Positions 18,027 through 27,400 of a DNA stretch of 64,000 nucleotides are shown piece by piece. The DNA comes from Bacteriovoracaceae bacterium UBA6200. Its GTDB lineage: Bacteria; Bdellovibrionota; Bacteriovoracia; Bacteriovoracales; Bacteriovoracaceae. A model generated the notes under the pieces. That model had not been told where the DNA came from, searched no databases, and was given only the letters and a program-made list of their open reading frames with translations. Every line of letters starts with the position of its first letter. The stretch's first letter is position 1. The stretch is taken from the NCBI GenBank assembly GCA_002422605.1, contig DISW01000012.1:62001-126000 (forward strand). The letters run 5' to 3'. The position numbers were made by a program, and so were the translations under genes.

Positions 18027-21000
18027 TTATCGATAGCCTGTCACATAAAATTTGCAACTTGTATTAGCTGTACTCATGGCAAGAGAGTGGGCGAGATAAA
18101 TTTTATTATCCGAAGTTTTTGGAAGCCAAAAATTATCCGAATTATAGGCTACTGCAGCCTGGCCCGCATAAGGAGACATGAAAAAATAATGATCGTAAAC
18201 TGATGCCCCTTCTTTGGTGTAGATTCTAATGTCATTACTTACAGAGGCCCCTGAGTTCCCTGATAGACATCTTAAGTAAATCTTGATTTCTGTTCCTGTT
18301 AAAACAGCTGCAGGTAAATTAAAAGCCTGTTCAGCAGTCGTGTTCAAAAGAACAGTTCCAAGTTCGACTAACCCCGTACTCGTCCACCTAACATTCGATG
18401 CACTTGTCTGAACCGATCCATCCGGAAACTTCACTCCCCCAGAAACTACAACATTAGATCCATCTACAGAAAGTGGGCTACTCCCAAGAGTCTGAGAATC
18501 AGTCCACACTGGAATGGTATTCGCCGTTCCACTACCGGAACTTGCAACAGTCGTGGCGGTATTTGTGGCGGTACTTACACAATATATAACACTAATATTT
18601 TTTGGACGAGTCTCGTTTCCTCCACTAGCACCTGTGTTGGTTGTATAATTGGCACCATAAGCGGAACCACTATTTATCCAGAACTGGTTGGGGGCAGCAT
18701 TACCAAAGGAAGACTCTGAGTGAGTATGACTTTGGATTTGTCCTACCTGCTTGGTACCTACAAAATCACCAGTTGTTCCATCTCCGCGATCAGTTCGAGA
18801 AGCAGCATCAGGATCAGCACCAGATCCATTATCCCATCCACGTAAAAAATATCCACGGTAATCAGGAAGATTAAATGTAGATGACCCATCTCCTGATCCG
18901 TAGGAAGTACCGATGGCAGAAAATAAACTTGCATAAGAAGTTCTTGAAATAGCACTCCCATTCGCTTCAAGCCATCCACTCGGACAAACGGCCATCGGAA
19001 AAGGTCCGATGAGTCCAGCCGGATTTACGGCACTACCTCCGCCTACAACTTGCAACCATGAATCGCCATTAAAAAATTCTAAAACTGAATTTGTGGAATT
19101 GAAGCGAATAGTTCCAGGGGGTGGCATAATAGGTTGCTGAGCATCTGTTCCTGAAGGTAATGCAATCCCATCGGTTCTTTGACTTAAATCAAGTGATACG
19201 GCGGGAGTGGTTGTTCCAATACCTACATTGCCTGAGTTTACTGTATGAATATCGGTACCATTAATAGTCCACTTGTTATTATCAGTGGCATTATCATCAG
19301 CACAACTCCACCCAGATACAGAATTCCACTTTAAAGTTTTCCCATCGGTACAAGTATTCGCTCTTAACGAACCACCAAAACGCTCAATGAGACCATTCCC
19401 GACTGGAAAAGCTTCAAGTCCATCCAGCTTTGTTTTATCTCCGGCACTCATACTTCCCGCCGCTCCAGTGTTTGCAGCAGAAATTGAAAAAGCACCTGTA
19501 GTATTATTGTAAGAAAGAGGAGCAGATGCTGATAGACTCGTAAGTTCAAGTTTTTGAGCGAGATCAGTTTCAAGGTCAATCACATTGGACTGAGCTATTG
19601 GTGCAAGTCCTGGATCCGGATATGTTCCAGTGAGAGCACCACCCGCAGGTCCACTTGGGGCCAGGCTTGAAGCAGGTGTTTTCCACGATAGAACTCCTGA
19701 GCCGTCAGTTGTTAAAACTTGATTTATTCCCCCAGCAGTTTCAGGTAAAACCAAAGTATAGGGTGCAACTCCTGTTGGAGAAGCCTGGATGGTCACGTAA
19801 TTAAGGGCTCCACCATTTTTAAGATTCAACTTTGTATTAAGGAATAAATCACCAGAGAGTGCTCCACCTGAAAGCGGGAGTTTCGTTGGATCCGTATGAT
19901 CATCATCACTACAAATCCAGCCTGATCCATCAATCCACTTTATAATTTTGCCGTCACTACAGGTTTTACTCGCTAAAGCTCCGCCTACTCTTTCTATGAT
20001 CCCGTCACTTGCCGGAAATGTTTCTAGTCCATCAAGTTTTAATTTATCTGAAGCACTCATTGCACCAGCAGCACCTGTCGTCGCAGCAGAAATGGAGAAG
20101 GCACCGGTGCCATTGTCATAAACAAGAGGAAGAGAAGCAGAAAGATTGCTGAGCCCTATTTTTGAACTCAGGGCCGTATCAAGACCAATAACAAGAGAGG
20201 AACTAATGGGAGCAAGACCTGGATCAGGATAGTTTCCGGTTAATGCTCCTCCCGCAGGCCCAGATGGAGCAGTGTTCGAAGCAGGAGTTGACCAGGAAAG
20301 AACACCTGACCCATCCGTTGTAAGAATTTGATTATTACTACCAGCACTTGTTGGCAAAGTCAGAGTGTAAGGTGTCACGCCTATGGGAGATGTTTTAATT
20401 GAAACATAATTTGGGGAACTTCCATTTTTCAGAGACAATTGTGAATCAATTAGTAATTCACCTGTGAGTGTCCCACCCGTGAGAGGAAGTTTTGTTGAAT
20501 CAGTAGAATCATCACTACTGCACGTCCAACCAGAGACTGAGTTCCATTTTAGAACCTGACCACTTGTACACGTGTTTGTTCTAAGCACTCCTCCAAATCT
20601 CTCTACAACTCCTTCAGAAGAAGGCATTGATTCTAAAGTATCTAACTTCGCTTTATCCGTTGAACTCATTGTCCCGGAATTAACTGTCGTTGCGGGCGGT
20701 ATGGAGAAAACTCCAGAGGTGTTGTCATAAACTAGTGGAGCTGTCGCAGATAAATGGGTTAAACCAATTTTAGAAGCAAGATCTGATACAAGATTTATAA
20801 CATTTGCCTGAGAAACCGGGGCTAGACTTGGATTAGGATAATTTCCTGTTAAGGCACCACCAGCAGGACCTTCAGGAGTAGCAGAAGTGATTTCAGTTGG
20901 TGTAATGGGAACCCAGGAATTTCCATTCCACGAAAGCACCTGGCCTGATGTTGCTCCCAGTTGAGCAATTTGTTCAGAGACATTTGCGAAGGGTACTGAA

Positions 21001-21347
21001 TGGAGACTCTGGAAAGAGTAAATTTTTCCATTCGTCACATCAGTTACGCGGATTGCGACAGACTCCCCACTTGGTATTTGTGCTAGAACTTCATTAAGTG
21101 TTTTAGGAGAACAATTTAAATTTAACTTAGTATGAAAGACGCCATTTGAAAGTGAGACACTCGCTATATCTTCACTACATAAAATCATCGAAGTAAGATT
21201 TGTGTAGCTCAACTCAAATTTTAAATTTACGGGGCCAGTAACAGCTGAACCATTCGAGTGGACTAGTCGTCCGGAATAACTAAGAGAATTTGCGGCCAGC
21301 AAATGTGTCGAAAGAAAACATGTTAAGAGCCCAAGGATTAACCTCAC
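18027..21347 (-). CDS. MAT4: MAT-type fibre protein with internal tail-collar domain and extra C-terminal tip
   Basis: A 1106-residue fibre starting at GTG 21347 (MRLILGLLTCFLSTHLLAA signal peptide, then SLSYSGRLVHSNGSAVTG). After the anchor domain come nearly three copies of a 203-residue module (see repeat entry) in which the Cys pair reads C-(12-14)-W-x-C. A tail-collar domain (about 779-924: LFSAIGTSYGSGDG, NLPDYRGYFLRG) ends with KNISVIYC, where such domains normally stop. This protein instead continues through a linker into a further beta tip (about 986-1106, ending FYVTGYR). It is the neighbour and closest relative of MAT5. Confidence 0.87.
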   Translation of the reverse strand: MRLILGLLTCFLSTHLLAANSLSYSGRLVHSNGSAVTGPVNLKFELSYTNLTSMILCSEDIASVSLSNGVFHTKLNLNCSPKTLNEVLAQIPSGESVAIRVTDVTNGKIYSFQSLHSVPFANVSEQIAQLGATSGQVLSWNGNSWVPITPTEITSATPEGPAGGALTGNYPNPSLAPVSQANVINLVSDLASKIGLTHLSATAPLVYDNTSGVFSIPPATTVNSGTMSSTDKAKLDTLESMPSSEGVVERFGGVLRTNTCTSGQVLKWNSVSGWTCSSDDSTDSTKLPLTGGTLTGELLIDSQLSLKNGSSPNYVSIKTSPIGVTPYTLTLPTSAGSNNQILTTDGSGVLSWSTPASNTAPSGPAGGALTGNYPDPGLAPISSSLVIGLDTALSSKIGLSNLSASLPLVYDNGTGAFSISAATTGAAGAMSASDKLKLDGLETFPASDGIIERVGGALASKTCSDGKIIKWIDGSGWICSDDDHTDPTKLPLSGGALSGDLFLNTKLNLKNGGALNYVTIQASPTGVAPYTLVLPETAGGINQVLTTDGSGVLSWKTPASSLAPSGPAGGALTGTYPDPGLAPIAQSNVIDLETDLAQKLELTSLSASAPLSYNNTTGAFSISAANTGAAGSMSAGDKTKLDGLEAFPVGNGLIERFGGSLRANTCTDGKTLKWNSVSGWSCADDNATDNNKWTINGTDIHTVNSGNVGIGTTTPAVSLDLSQRTDGIALPSGTDAQQPIMPPPGTIRFNSTNSVLEFFNGDSWLQVVGGGSAVNPAGLIGPFPMAVCPSGWLEANGSAISRTSYASLFSAIGTSYGSGDGSSTFNLPDYRGYFLRGWDNGSGADPDAASRTDRGDGTTGDFVGTKQVGQIQSHTHSESSFGNAAPNQFWINSGSAYGANYTTNTGASGGNETRPKNISVIYCVSTATNTATTVASSGSGTANTIPVWTDSQTLGSSPLSVDGSNVVVSGGVKFPDGSVQTSASNVRWTSTGLVELGTVLLNTTAEQAFNLPAAVLTGTEIKIYLRCLSGNSGASVSNDIRIYTKEGASVYDHYFFMSPYAGQAAVAYNSDNFWLPKTSDNKIYLAHSLAMSTANTSCKFYVTGYR
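19278..20873 (-). repeat. Tandem 609-base (203-residue) modules inside MAT4
   Basis: Copies begin near 20873, 20264 and 19655 on the minus strand; the third is partial. Each starts with GPAGGALTG.YP.P.LAPI and passes through DLASKIGL or a variant, S.TDK.KLD, a C...W.C pair, LPL.GGTL.G and VLTTDGSGVLSW. The same module, with the same period, fills MAT5. Confidence 0.85.
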
Positions 21348-21426
21348 AAGCCTGCCTTATAACGAGATGTTAATATTTTCTTTATCGGTATAAATAGATA
21401 AAGAATTAGATCCCGAGTGAATAAGT

Positions 21427-24400
21427 CTAGAATTTTATACAGTAAAGAAGGGCAATATTCTTCGGCCGTGTCTCAGTTCCGCCGGAGGCATTTATAGTGA
21501 CGGGGTGAGTGTGGGCACCAGCCGCATTTACGATAATCGCATGAGCGTGCTCTCCAGACGATTCTGTACCCCTAAAAGCACTATAGACACCATGTCCTGC
21601 CTGGGCATTATCAGTCCCCATAATACTGTCCCAGTTAGAATCATTAATGATTAGAGAGTTTCCATCACTTGAATACCAAGCGTTGATCGAATGGGAGTGT
21701 TGACCTCCAGGTAAAGACCCTGCAGTGTGATCATGATTTCCAGCTGAAGCCGTTGTTCCAGAGTGCGTATGACTTTTATTATCATCCGCTTGTTCACTAG
21801 CTAATGCTCGACCAGCATCTATGCCCTTTCCGTCATCAAGAGCTCGGATGAATTGCCCACGAAGATCAGGAAGCTTGAAGCTTGTACTACCATCTCCTGC
21901 TCCCCAAGTTGTTCCAATGGCAGCAAAGAGATTTGCGTAAGTCGTTCTAGAAACGATAGCACCATTGGCCTTAACCCATCCACTTGGACAATTGGCCATG
22001 GCATAAGTGGCCACTTGACCCGGAGGGGTAACTGCTCCCATTGTGACCCAATTCGTACCGTCGCAGCCTTGAAAATTTCCTCCAACAAAACGCATGGTTC
22101 CCTGTTTAGAAGAATTACAAGCATCAGCATCATTACCCATCTTAATTCCGCCATTAATTTCTAATTTAGCAGCAGGAGCCGCTGCTGTTCCAACTCCTAC
22201 ATTTCCTCCTCCATAGGCCACATCAGTTCCGGTCTTAGTCCAATGAGCAGAATTTCCAACTTGAGTATCCACGTACTGTTTAGTTGCAGAATGAAGGTTG
22301 GCGGTAGGATTTCCTGAGAGAGTGAGAGGGCCAGTCATAGTCCCTCCGTTGAGAGGAACTTTTGTGGTATCAGTAGCATTATCAACCCCGCAAATCCAAC
22401 CGTTGGTCGCATCCCATTTTACAACTTCTCCAGCAGCACATGTTCGACTGCGAAGAACTCCACCAAATCTTTCAACCAACCCATTCCCTGCAGGAAAGGT
22501 TTCTAAGGAATTTAGTTTCGTTTTATCAGCAGCGCTCATTGACCCTGCTGCCGTTGTCGTTGCGGCGGTGACCGAAAAAGCGCCTGTGGAGTTATTATAA
22601 ACCAGAGGTGCTGTTGCTGATAAGTTTCCTAGCCCAATTTTGGCCGCAAGATCGGAAACAAGATTGGTGACACTTGATTGAGCGATAGGAGCGAGAGTTG
22701 GATTAGGATAAGTTCCACTCAGTGCCCCTCCTGCAGGTCCACTCGGGGGAAGGTTTGAAGCCGGTGTTCTCCAACTTAAAACACCTGAAGCATCTGTTGC
22801 TAAAACTTGATCAGCACTCCCTGGAATCGAAGGTAAGGTCATTGTATAAGCGGTTGATCCTGTAGGTGACGCCTTAATCGTCACATAATTACTAGCTCCG
22901 CCGTTCTTAAATTGAAGTTGCGTATTAAGTAATAAGTCTCCGGTCAGCGTTCCTCCGGCCAAAGGAAGCTTTGTTGCATCAGTATCATCATCAGCAGCAC
23001 AGTTCCACCCGGTTCCATCAATCCATTTTAATATTTCATCTGAGGTACAAGTCTTACTTTGAAGAGATCCTGCGACTCTTTGAAGAATCCCATCTGTTCC
23101 AGGCAATACTTCAAGAGCATCGACTTTGGTTTTATCCGAAGCACTCATCGTTCCAGCAGCAGCTGTCGAAGCTGCATTAATGCTGAAGGCCCCTGTTGAA
23201 TTATTATAAACAAGGGGAGCCGTTGCAGATAAGTTCCCGAGTCCTATTTTAGATGCGAGATCAGAAACCAGATTAATAACATTCCCCTGAGCAATGGGGG
23301 CCAGGCCAGGATCCGGATAAGTACCAGTAAGGGCCCCACCTGCAGGACCACTTGGGGCAAGAGTAGATGCCGGAGTCGACCAGGAAAGGACACCGGAACC
23401 ATCAGTCGTTAGAACCTGATTGCTACTACCGGCAGAGGTTGGCAATGTGATCGTGTATGGAGTTACTCCTACGGGGGAAGCTCGAAGAGCCACGTAATTA
23501 GTAGCTCCACCATTCTTCAAATTTAATTTTGTATCAACAAAGAGATCACCGCTAAGAGTTCCACCAATTAAAGGTAATTTGGAATCATCGGTATTTTCGT
23601 CCGGACTGCAAATCCATCCCGCAACTGAATTCCATTTTAAAACTTCTTCGTTAGAACAAGTGGTGCTTCTAAGGACACCGCTAAATCTTTCAAGCATACC
23701 GTCAGCAACCGGAAGAACTTCTAAATCATCCAGTTTCATTTTATCAGCGGCACTCATGCTTCCCGCTTCACTATTTGAAGCCGGAGAAAGGCTGAATGCC
23801 CCAGTAGCATTATTGTAAATGAGAGGTGCAGTGGCCGATAAGTGTGCCAGACCAATTTTAGAAGCGAGATCTGAAACTAGATTAATCACATTGTTTTGAT
23901 CTATGGGAGCAAGACCTGGATTTGGATATGAGCCTGTTAGTGCCCCACCAGCAGCTCCTTCAGGAGTGGCCGAAGTAACTGCTTCCAGTGTTTTTGGTAT
24001 CCACTTACCGGATTCCCATGAAAGAACCTGCCCATCGACTGCTTCCATTTGCACAAGTTGCCTGCTCACTTGAGAAATCTGAGCATAAGGTACAGAGTGC
24101 AAGGCCTGATAAGAATAAACTTTAGATGGCGAAGATGACATGTCAGTCACTCTGATCATCACTGTGTGGCCAGTGGGAGGATTCGCCAGGATGGTATTTA
24201 AAGAACAACTTGGGAAAGCGAGTTTTACGTGAAATACGCCATGAGAGAGTTCAACGTTACCTACATCCTGTGAGCATAGAATTGAATTGGTTTGATCTGA
24301 ATACACTAAATCAAACTTCAGTGAAACCGGTCCCGTTACAGGAGAGCCATTATTGTTAACTAATCTTCCAGAATAACTTAAAGAATCGGACGCAAGAATT

Positions 24401-24456
24401 CTCTTAGTATAAAAACTAACGATTATGACAAATAATGTGAACAGGATCTTTCCCAT
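21427..24456 (-). CDS. MAT5: MAT-type fibre protein with His-rich tail-collar tip
   Basis: A 1009-residue fibre with a signal/anchor start MGKILFTLFVIIVSFYTKRILA, the SLSYSGRLVNNNGSPVTG domain, nearly three 203-residue modules shared with MAT4, a short GNVGVGT shaft end, and a C-terminal tail-collar domain (about 809-1009; LFAAIGTTWGAGDG, KLPDLRGQFIR, final RPKNIALLYCIKF). The tip carries five H-x-H motifs (HTH, HDH, HSH, HAH, HTH). In T4-type fibre tips such motifs bind metal ions along the trimer axis. Its ATG overlaps the stop codon of MAT6 (TAATG), so translation is probably coupled to MAT6. Confidence 0.88.
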   Translation of the reverse strand: MGKILFTLFVIIVSFYTKRILASDSLSYSGRLVNNNGSPVTGPVSLKFDLVYSDQTNSILCSQDVGNVELSHGVFHVKLAFPSCSLNTILANPPTGHTVMIRVTDMSSSPSKVYSYQALHSVPYAQISQVSRQLVQMEAVDGQVLSWESGKWIPKTLEAVTSATPEGAAGGALTGSYPNPGLAPIDQNNVINLVSDLASKIGLAHLSATAPLIYNNATGAFSLSPASNSEAGSMSAADKMKLDDLEVLPVADGMLERFSGVLRSTTCSNEEVLKWNSVAGWICSPDENTDDSKLPLIGGTLSGDLFVDTKLNLKNGGATNYVALRASPVGVTPYTITLPTSAGSSNQVLTTDGSGVLSWSTPASTLAPSGPAGGALTGTYPDPGLAPIAQGNVINLVSDLASKIGLGNLSATAPLVYNNSTGAFSINAASTAAAGTMSASDKTKVDALEVLPGTDGILQRVAGSLQSKTCTSDEILKWIDGTGWNCAADDDTDATKLPLAGGTLTGDLLLNTQLQFKNGGASNYVTIKASPTGSTAYTMTLPSIPGSADQVLATDASGVLSWRTPASNLPPSGPAGGALSGTYPNPTLAPIAQSSVTNLVSDLAAKIGLGNLSATAPLVYNNSTGAFSVTAATTTAAGSMSAADKTKLNSLETFPAGNGLVERFGGVLRSRTCAAGEVVKWDATNGWICGVDNATDTTKVPLNGGTMTGPLTLSGNPTANLHSATKQYVDTQVGNSAHWTKTGTDVAYGGGNVGVGTAAAPAAKLEINGGIKMGNDADACNSSKQGTMRFVGGNFQGCDGTNWVTMGAVTPPGQVATYAMANCPSGWVKANGAIVSRTTYANLFAAIGTTWGAGDGSTSFKLPDLRGQFIRALDDGKGIDAGRALASEQADDNKSHTHSGTTASAGNHDHTAGSLPGGQHSHSINAWYSSDGNSLIINDSNWDSIMGTDNAQAGHGVYSAFRGTESSGEHAHAIIVNAAGAHTHPVTINASGGTETRPKNIALLYCIKF
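22336..23961 (-). repeat. Tandem 609-base (203-residue) modules inside MAT5
   Basis: Copies begin near 23961, 23352 and 22743; the third is partial. The period was checked on DNA: the TGCAGGWCCA segment encoding the SGPAG boundary recurs at 23341 and 22732, exactly 609 bases apart. Confidence 0.87.
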
Positions 24457-27400
24457 TATTTTTTTATTCCCTCTTTCTGCGCGCTCTCAAGGGCCTCCAG
24501 TCTTTTTTCAAATGATTCATTCTTTTTTCGGAGCTTTTCATTCTCTTCTTTAAGAGACGCGATTTCCCTTTGATACTTTTGATCAAAGCTAAGCCACTCT
24601 TGATGTAATTCTTTTAAGGCTTCAATAATAGGAGCTACTAAATTCTGATAACCTACAGATAAAAAACCATCGGCATTTTTTCTGACGGCCTCAGGGTAAA
24701 CCTTCTCTACTTCCTGAGCAATAAGCCCAATTTGATTTTCCGAATGACGTTTATCCTTCCACTGATAAGTCACTCCATTTAACTGTGAGAGTTTTTCTAA
24801 ATTATTTTCCAAGGGTTGAATGTTGTCTTTCAATCTTTCATCAGAGGCTTGGGTCAATGTTCCTGCAATCCACATATTACCATTAATATCGAAGTTAAGT
24901 TTTTCCGCACATGAGCCGGCGCAATTATACCATTGGGCTAAAGTATTCGAACCTGAGAAGTGGTGAATCGAAAAACTTCTTTTAGTTCCTGTATTATTAT
25001 TAACGTCTAGAACTGAATCAAGGCGAGCATTTAATCCGACATTAGTGGCTCCGTCTTGAAACTGGCTTCTTCCCACAACTTGTAACTCCAGAGTAGGATT
25101 AGACATGCCAATCCCAACTTTGCCACCAAAAGGGTTCAAGGCTAAAGTCTGATATGTCCCACTATCAGCGGATTGAATTCCAAAAATATTTTCGCTTACC
25201 CAACCAATATTAAGGTAGTCAAGATTCGCAGATGCTTTACTGAAAACTCGTAACCCTGCTGGGTCTCCCAATGATGTAATCGCATTATTCGTTCTAATCT
25301 GAAGATTCCCATCTTCAATCTCTAATTTTTCTGAAGGATTTACTAATCCAATACCGACTCTTCCACTATTATCCACAGTGACTCTACTCACCCCATTCGT
25401 CCGCATTTCAACTGAATTAATAATACCAGTAGAAGGATCAGCATTCATGCCAAATCCAATTCGATTTAGTTCGGGCGATGAGCCCTTGGCCAGCCAAAAT
25501 GCATTGTTTGCTCCATCAACGTATGAAGTTAGACGGGCCCCCATATTAATATTCCCATTCACATCCAACTTTTCCTGAGGGGTTCCTGTACCGATTCCTA
25601 CTTTTCCTGAATTATCAACTTTAAGCCCTTCATTATCACCGTCACCAGAGAGCCAGTGACCGCCCAGGCTTATTGATTTCGTTGCAATATGATCGCCTAA
25701 ATTATCAGCTGCTGAACTCCCTTGATTGTGAATCCCTAAATTGAGTAAAGTAATTTTCCAACCATGAGTTGTCCGGATACCTGCATCCGATGTGCTTAAA
25801 CAATTAATCTTCAGAATGTCCGAAGTCGCCAGATTCTGAACTGAATAGTGAGTTAAAGGGAACTGGGCTCCACTACCTCCACTTATCATTCCATAATAAA
25901 AATCTTTCTTGTCAATGACTGTACCGTTTTTTAGAAGACTGCAGGAGATTGAAAAGTATGACCAAGGATTGCTAACATTGCTGTTTCCAGAGGCAAGAAT
26001 CAGATATCGTCCGCCACTGGCCACATTTAGACTAATAATATCAGTCGCAGCAGCTTGGGCCATATTAACATTTGCAGCTTGAGAAACTTCTTGAGAGCCG
26101 GTTCCACTTCCACTGGTCCATTGACTTCCATCATAAATCTGCAACTGCTTGGCCGTTGTATTATAAATGACCAGGCCCGCGGCAGGAGAAGTAATTGCAT
26201 CACGTTGTGCCGCATTCATTCTTGGTGGAAGCATTCCTTTGGTAGTTGAGTTTACATCTAATACAGCGGATGATCCTGGAGTGGATGTTCCTACTCCAAC
26301 ACTATTGGTATAGTAAACGCTCGTTCCATTTTTTCCCCACTGTCCAGTATTATCAAAGTCAGTATCGTTAGCAGTTATTTGTAACTGGAGCTTTTTAAGA
26401 GATGTTAAAACACTCTCCCCATCTCCAATAGGTAAGGCAGAAGCCGAAACTCCTCCATAACCAGAAAGTAAAGAATCCAGAACTCTTTGTTGAGTAAAGT
26501 ACAACCTCGTGCCTTCAGGAACGGCAGTTGTATTTAAAGTCTGCCAGGTTTTATCCCCGCTCCAGTATTGAAGAGATGTCCCGGCAGTGATCGAAAGTTC
26601 TTTGCCAGAAAGTGCTGTAACTAAGCCGTTTACTTTTGCTTGCGGAATATCGCCATCGGTTAAGTTGAGTTTGGGATAAGTAACAACTCCATTTGCAATC
26701 TGAGCATTAGCAATTGTCCCTGTGAGATCTCCGCCAACTCCTGTAGTGGTCGTCGCCACTGAAGTCCAGGATAAGATTCCTGTACCATCTGTGGTTAGAA
26801 CTTCACCACTTCCGCCGGCGGAAGCTGGAAGAATATAATTAACCGTTGAAGTAAGGGCCGCTGGAGCTCTAAGTTCAACAAAATTTGCATTTGAAGACTT
26901 CAATTTTAAATTGCCAGTTAAGGCGATATCTCCACTTACTTCTAGCTTGTTGGTAGGACCTGTTACTCCTATTCCCACATTGCCATCACTCAGAATAGAC
27001 ATCTTTACTGAGTCATTTGTTTCAAAACTTAAAGGTTGGTTATCGTTTGATCCAATCACAACACCGGAACCAAAAGAGTTTCCATTTTGTAAAATTGTCG
27101 TACTTATAATGGACTCAACATCCAAACATTCAGTTGTACCTGCACTATTGAATTTTAAGATCTCTCCGTCAGCACATAATTTTGAATCAAGTCCCGTTCC
27201 CAAAGCATTGGCAGTAATGATTCCATTGCCGGCTAAACTTGTTACTCCAGTTCCTCCCAGAGAAACAGGAACAGTATTAAGACCTAATGCTATTCCCCCC
27301 GCACTGTAGGAAAGACTTAAAGGAGAGCTCGCACCTAAAACCTTATATTCAAGGGCGGTTCCAGCTGCATTGCTACCCAAAAGAGTATTGGAAGCACCTT

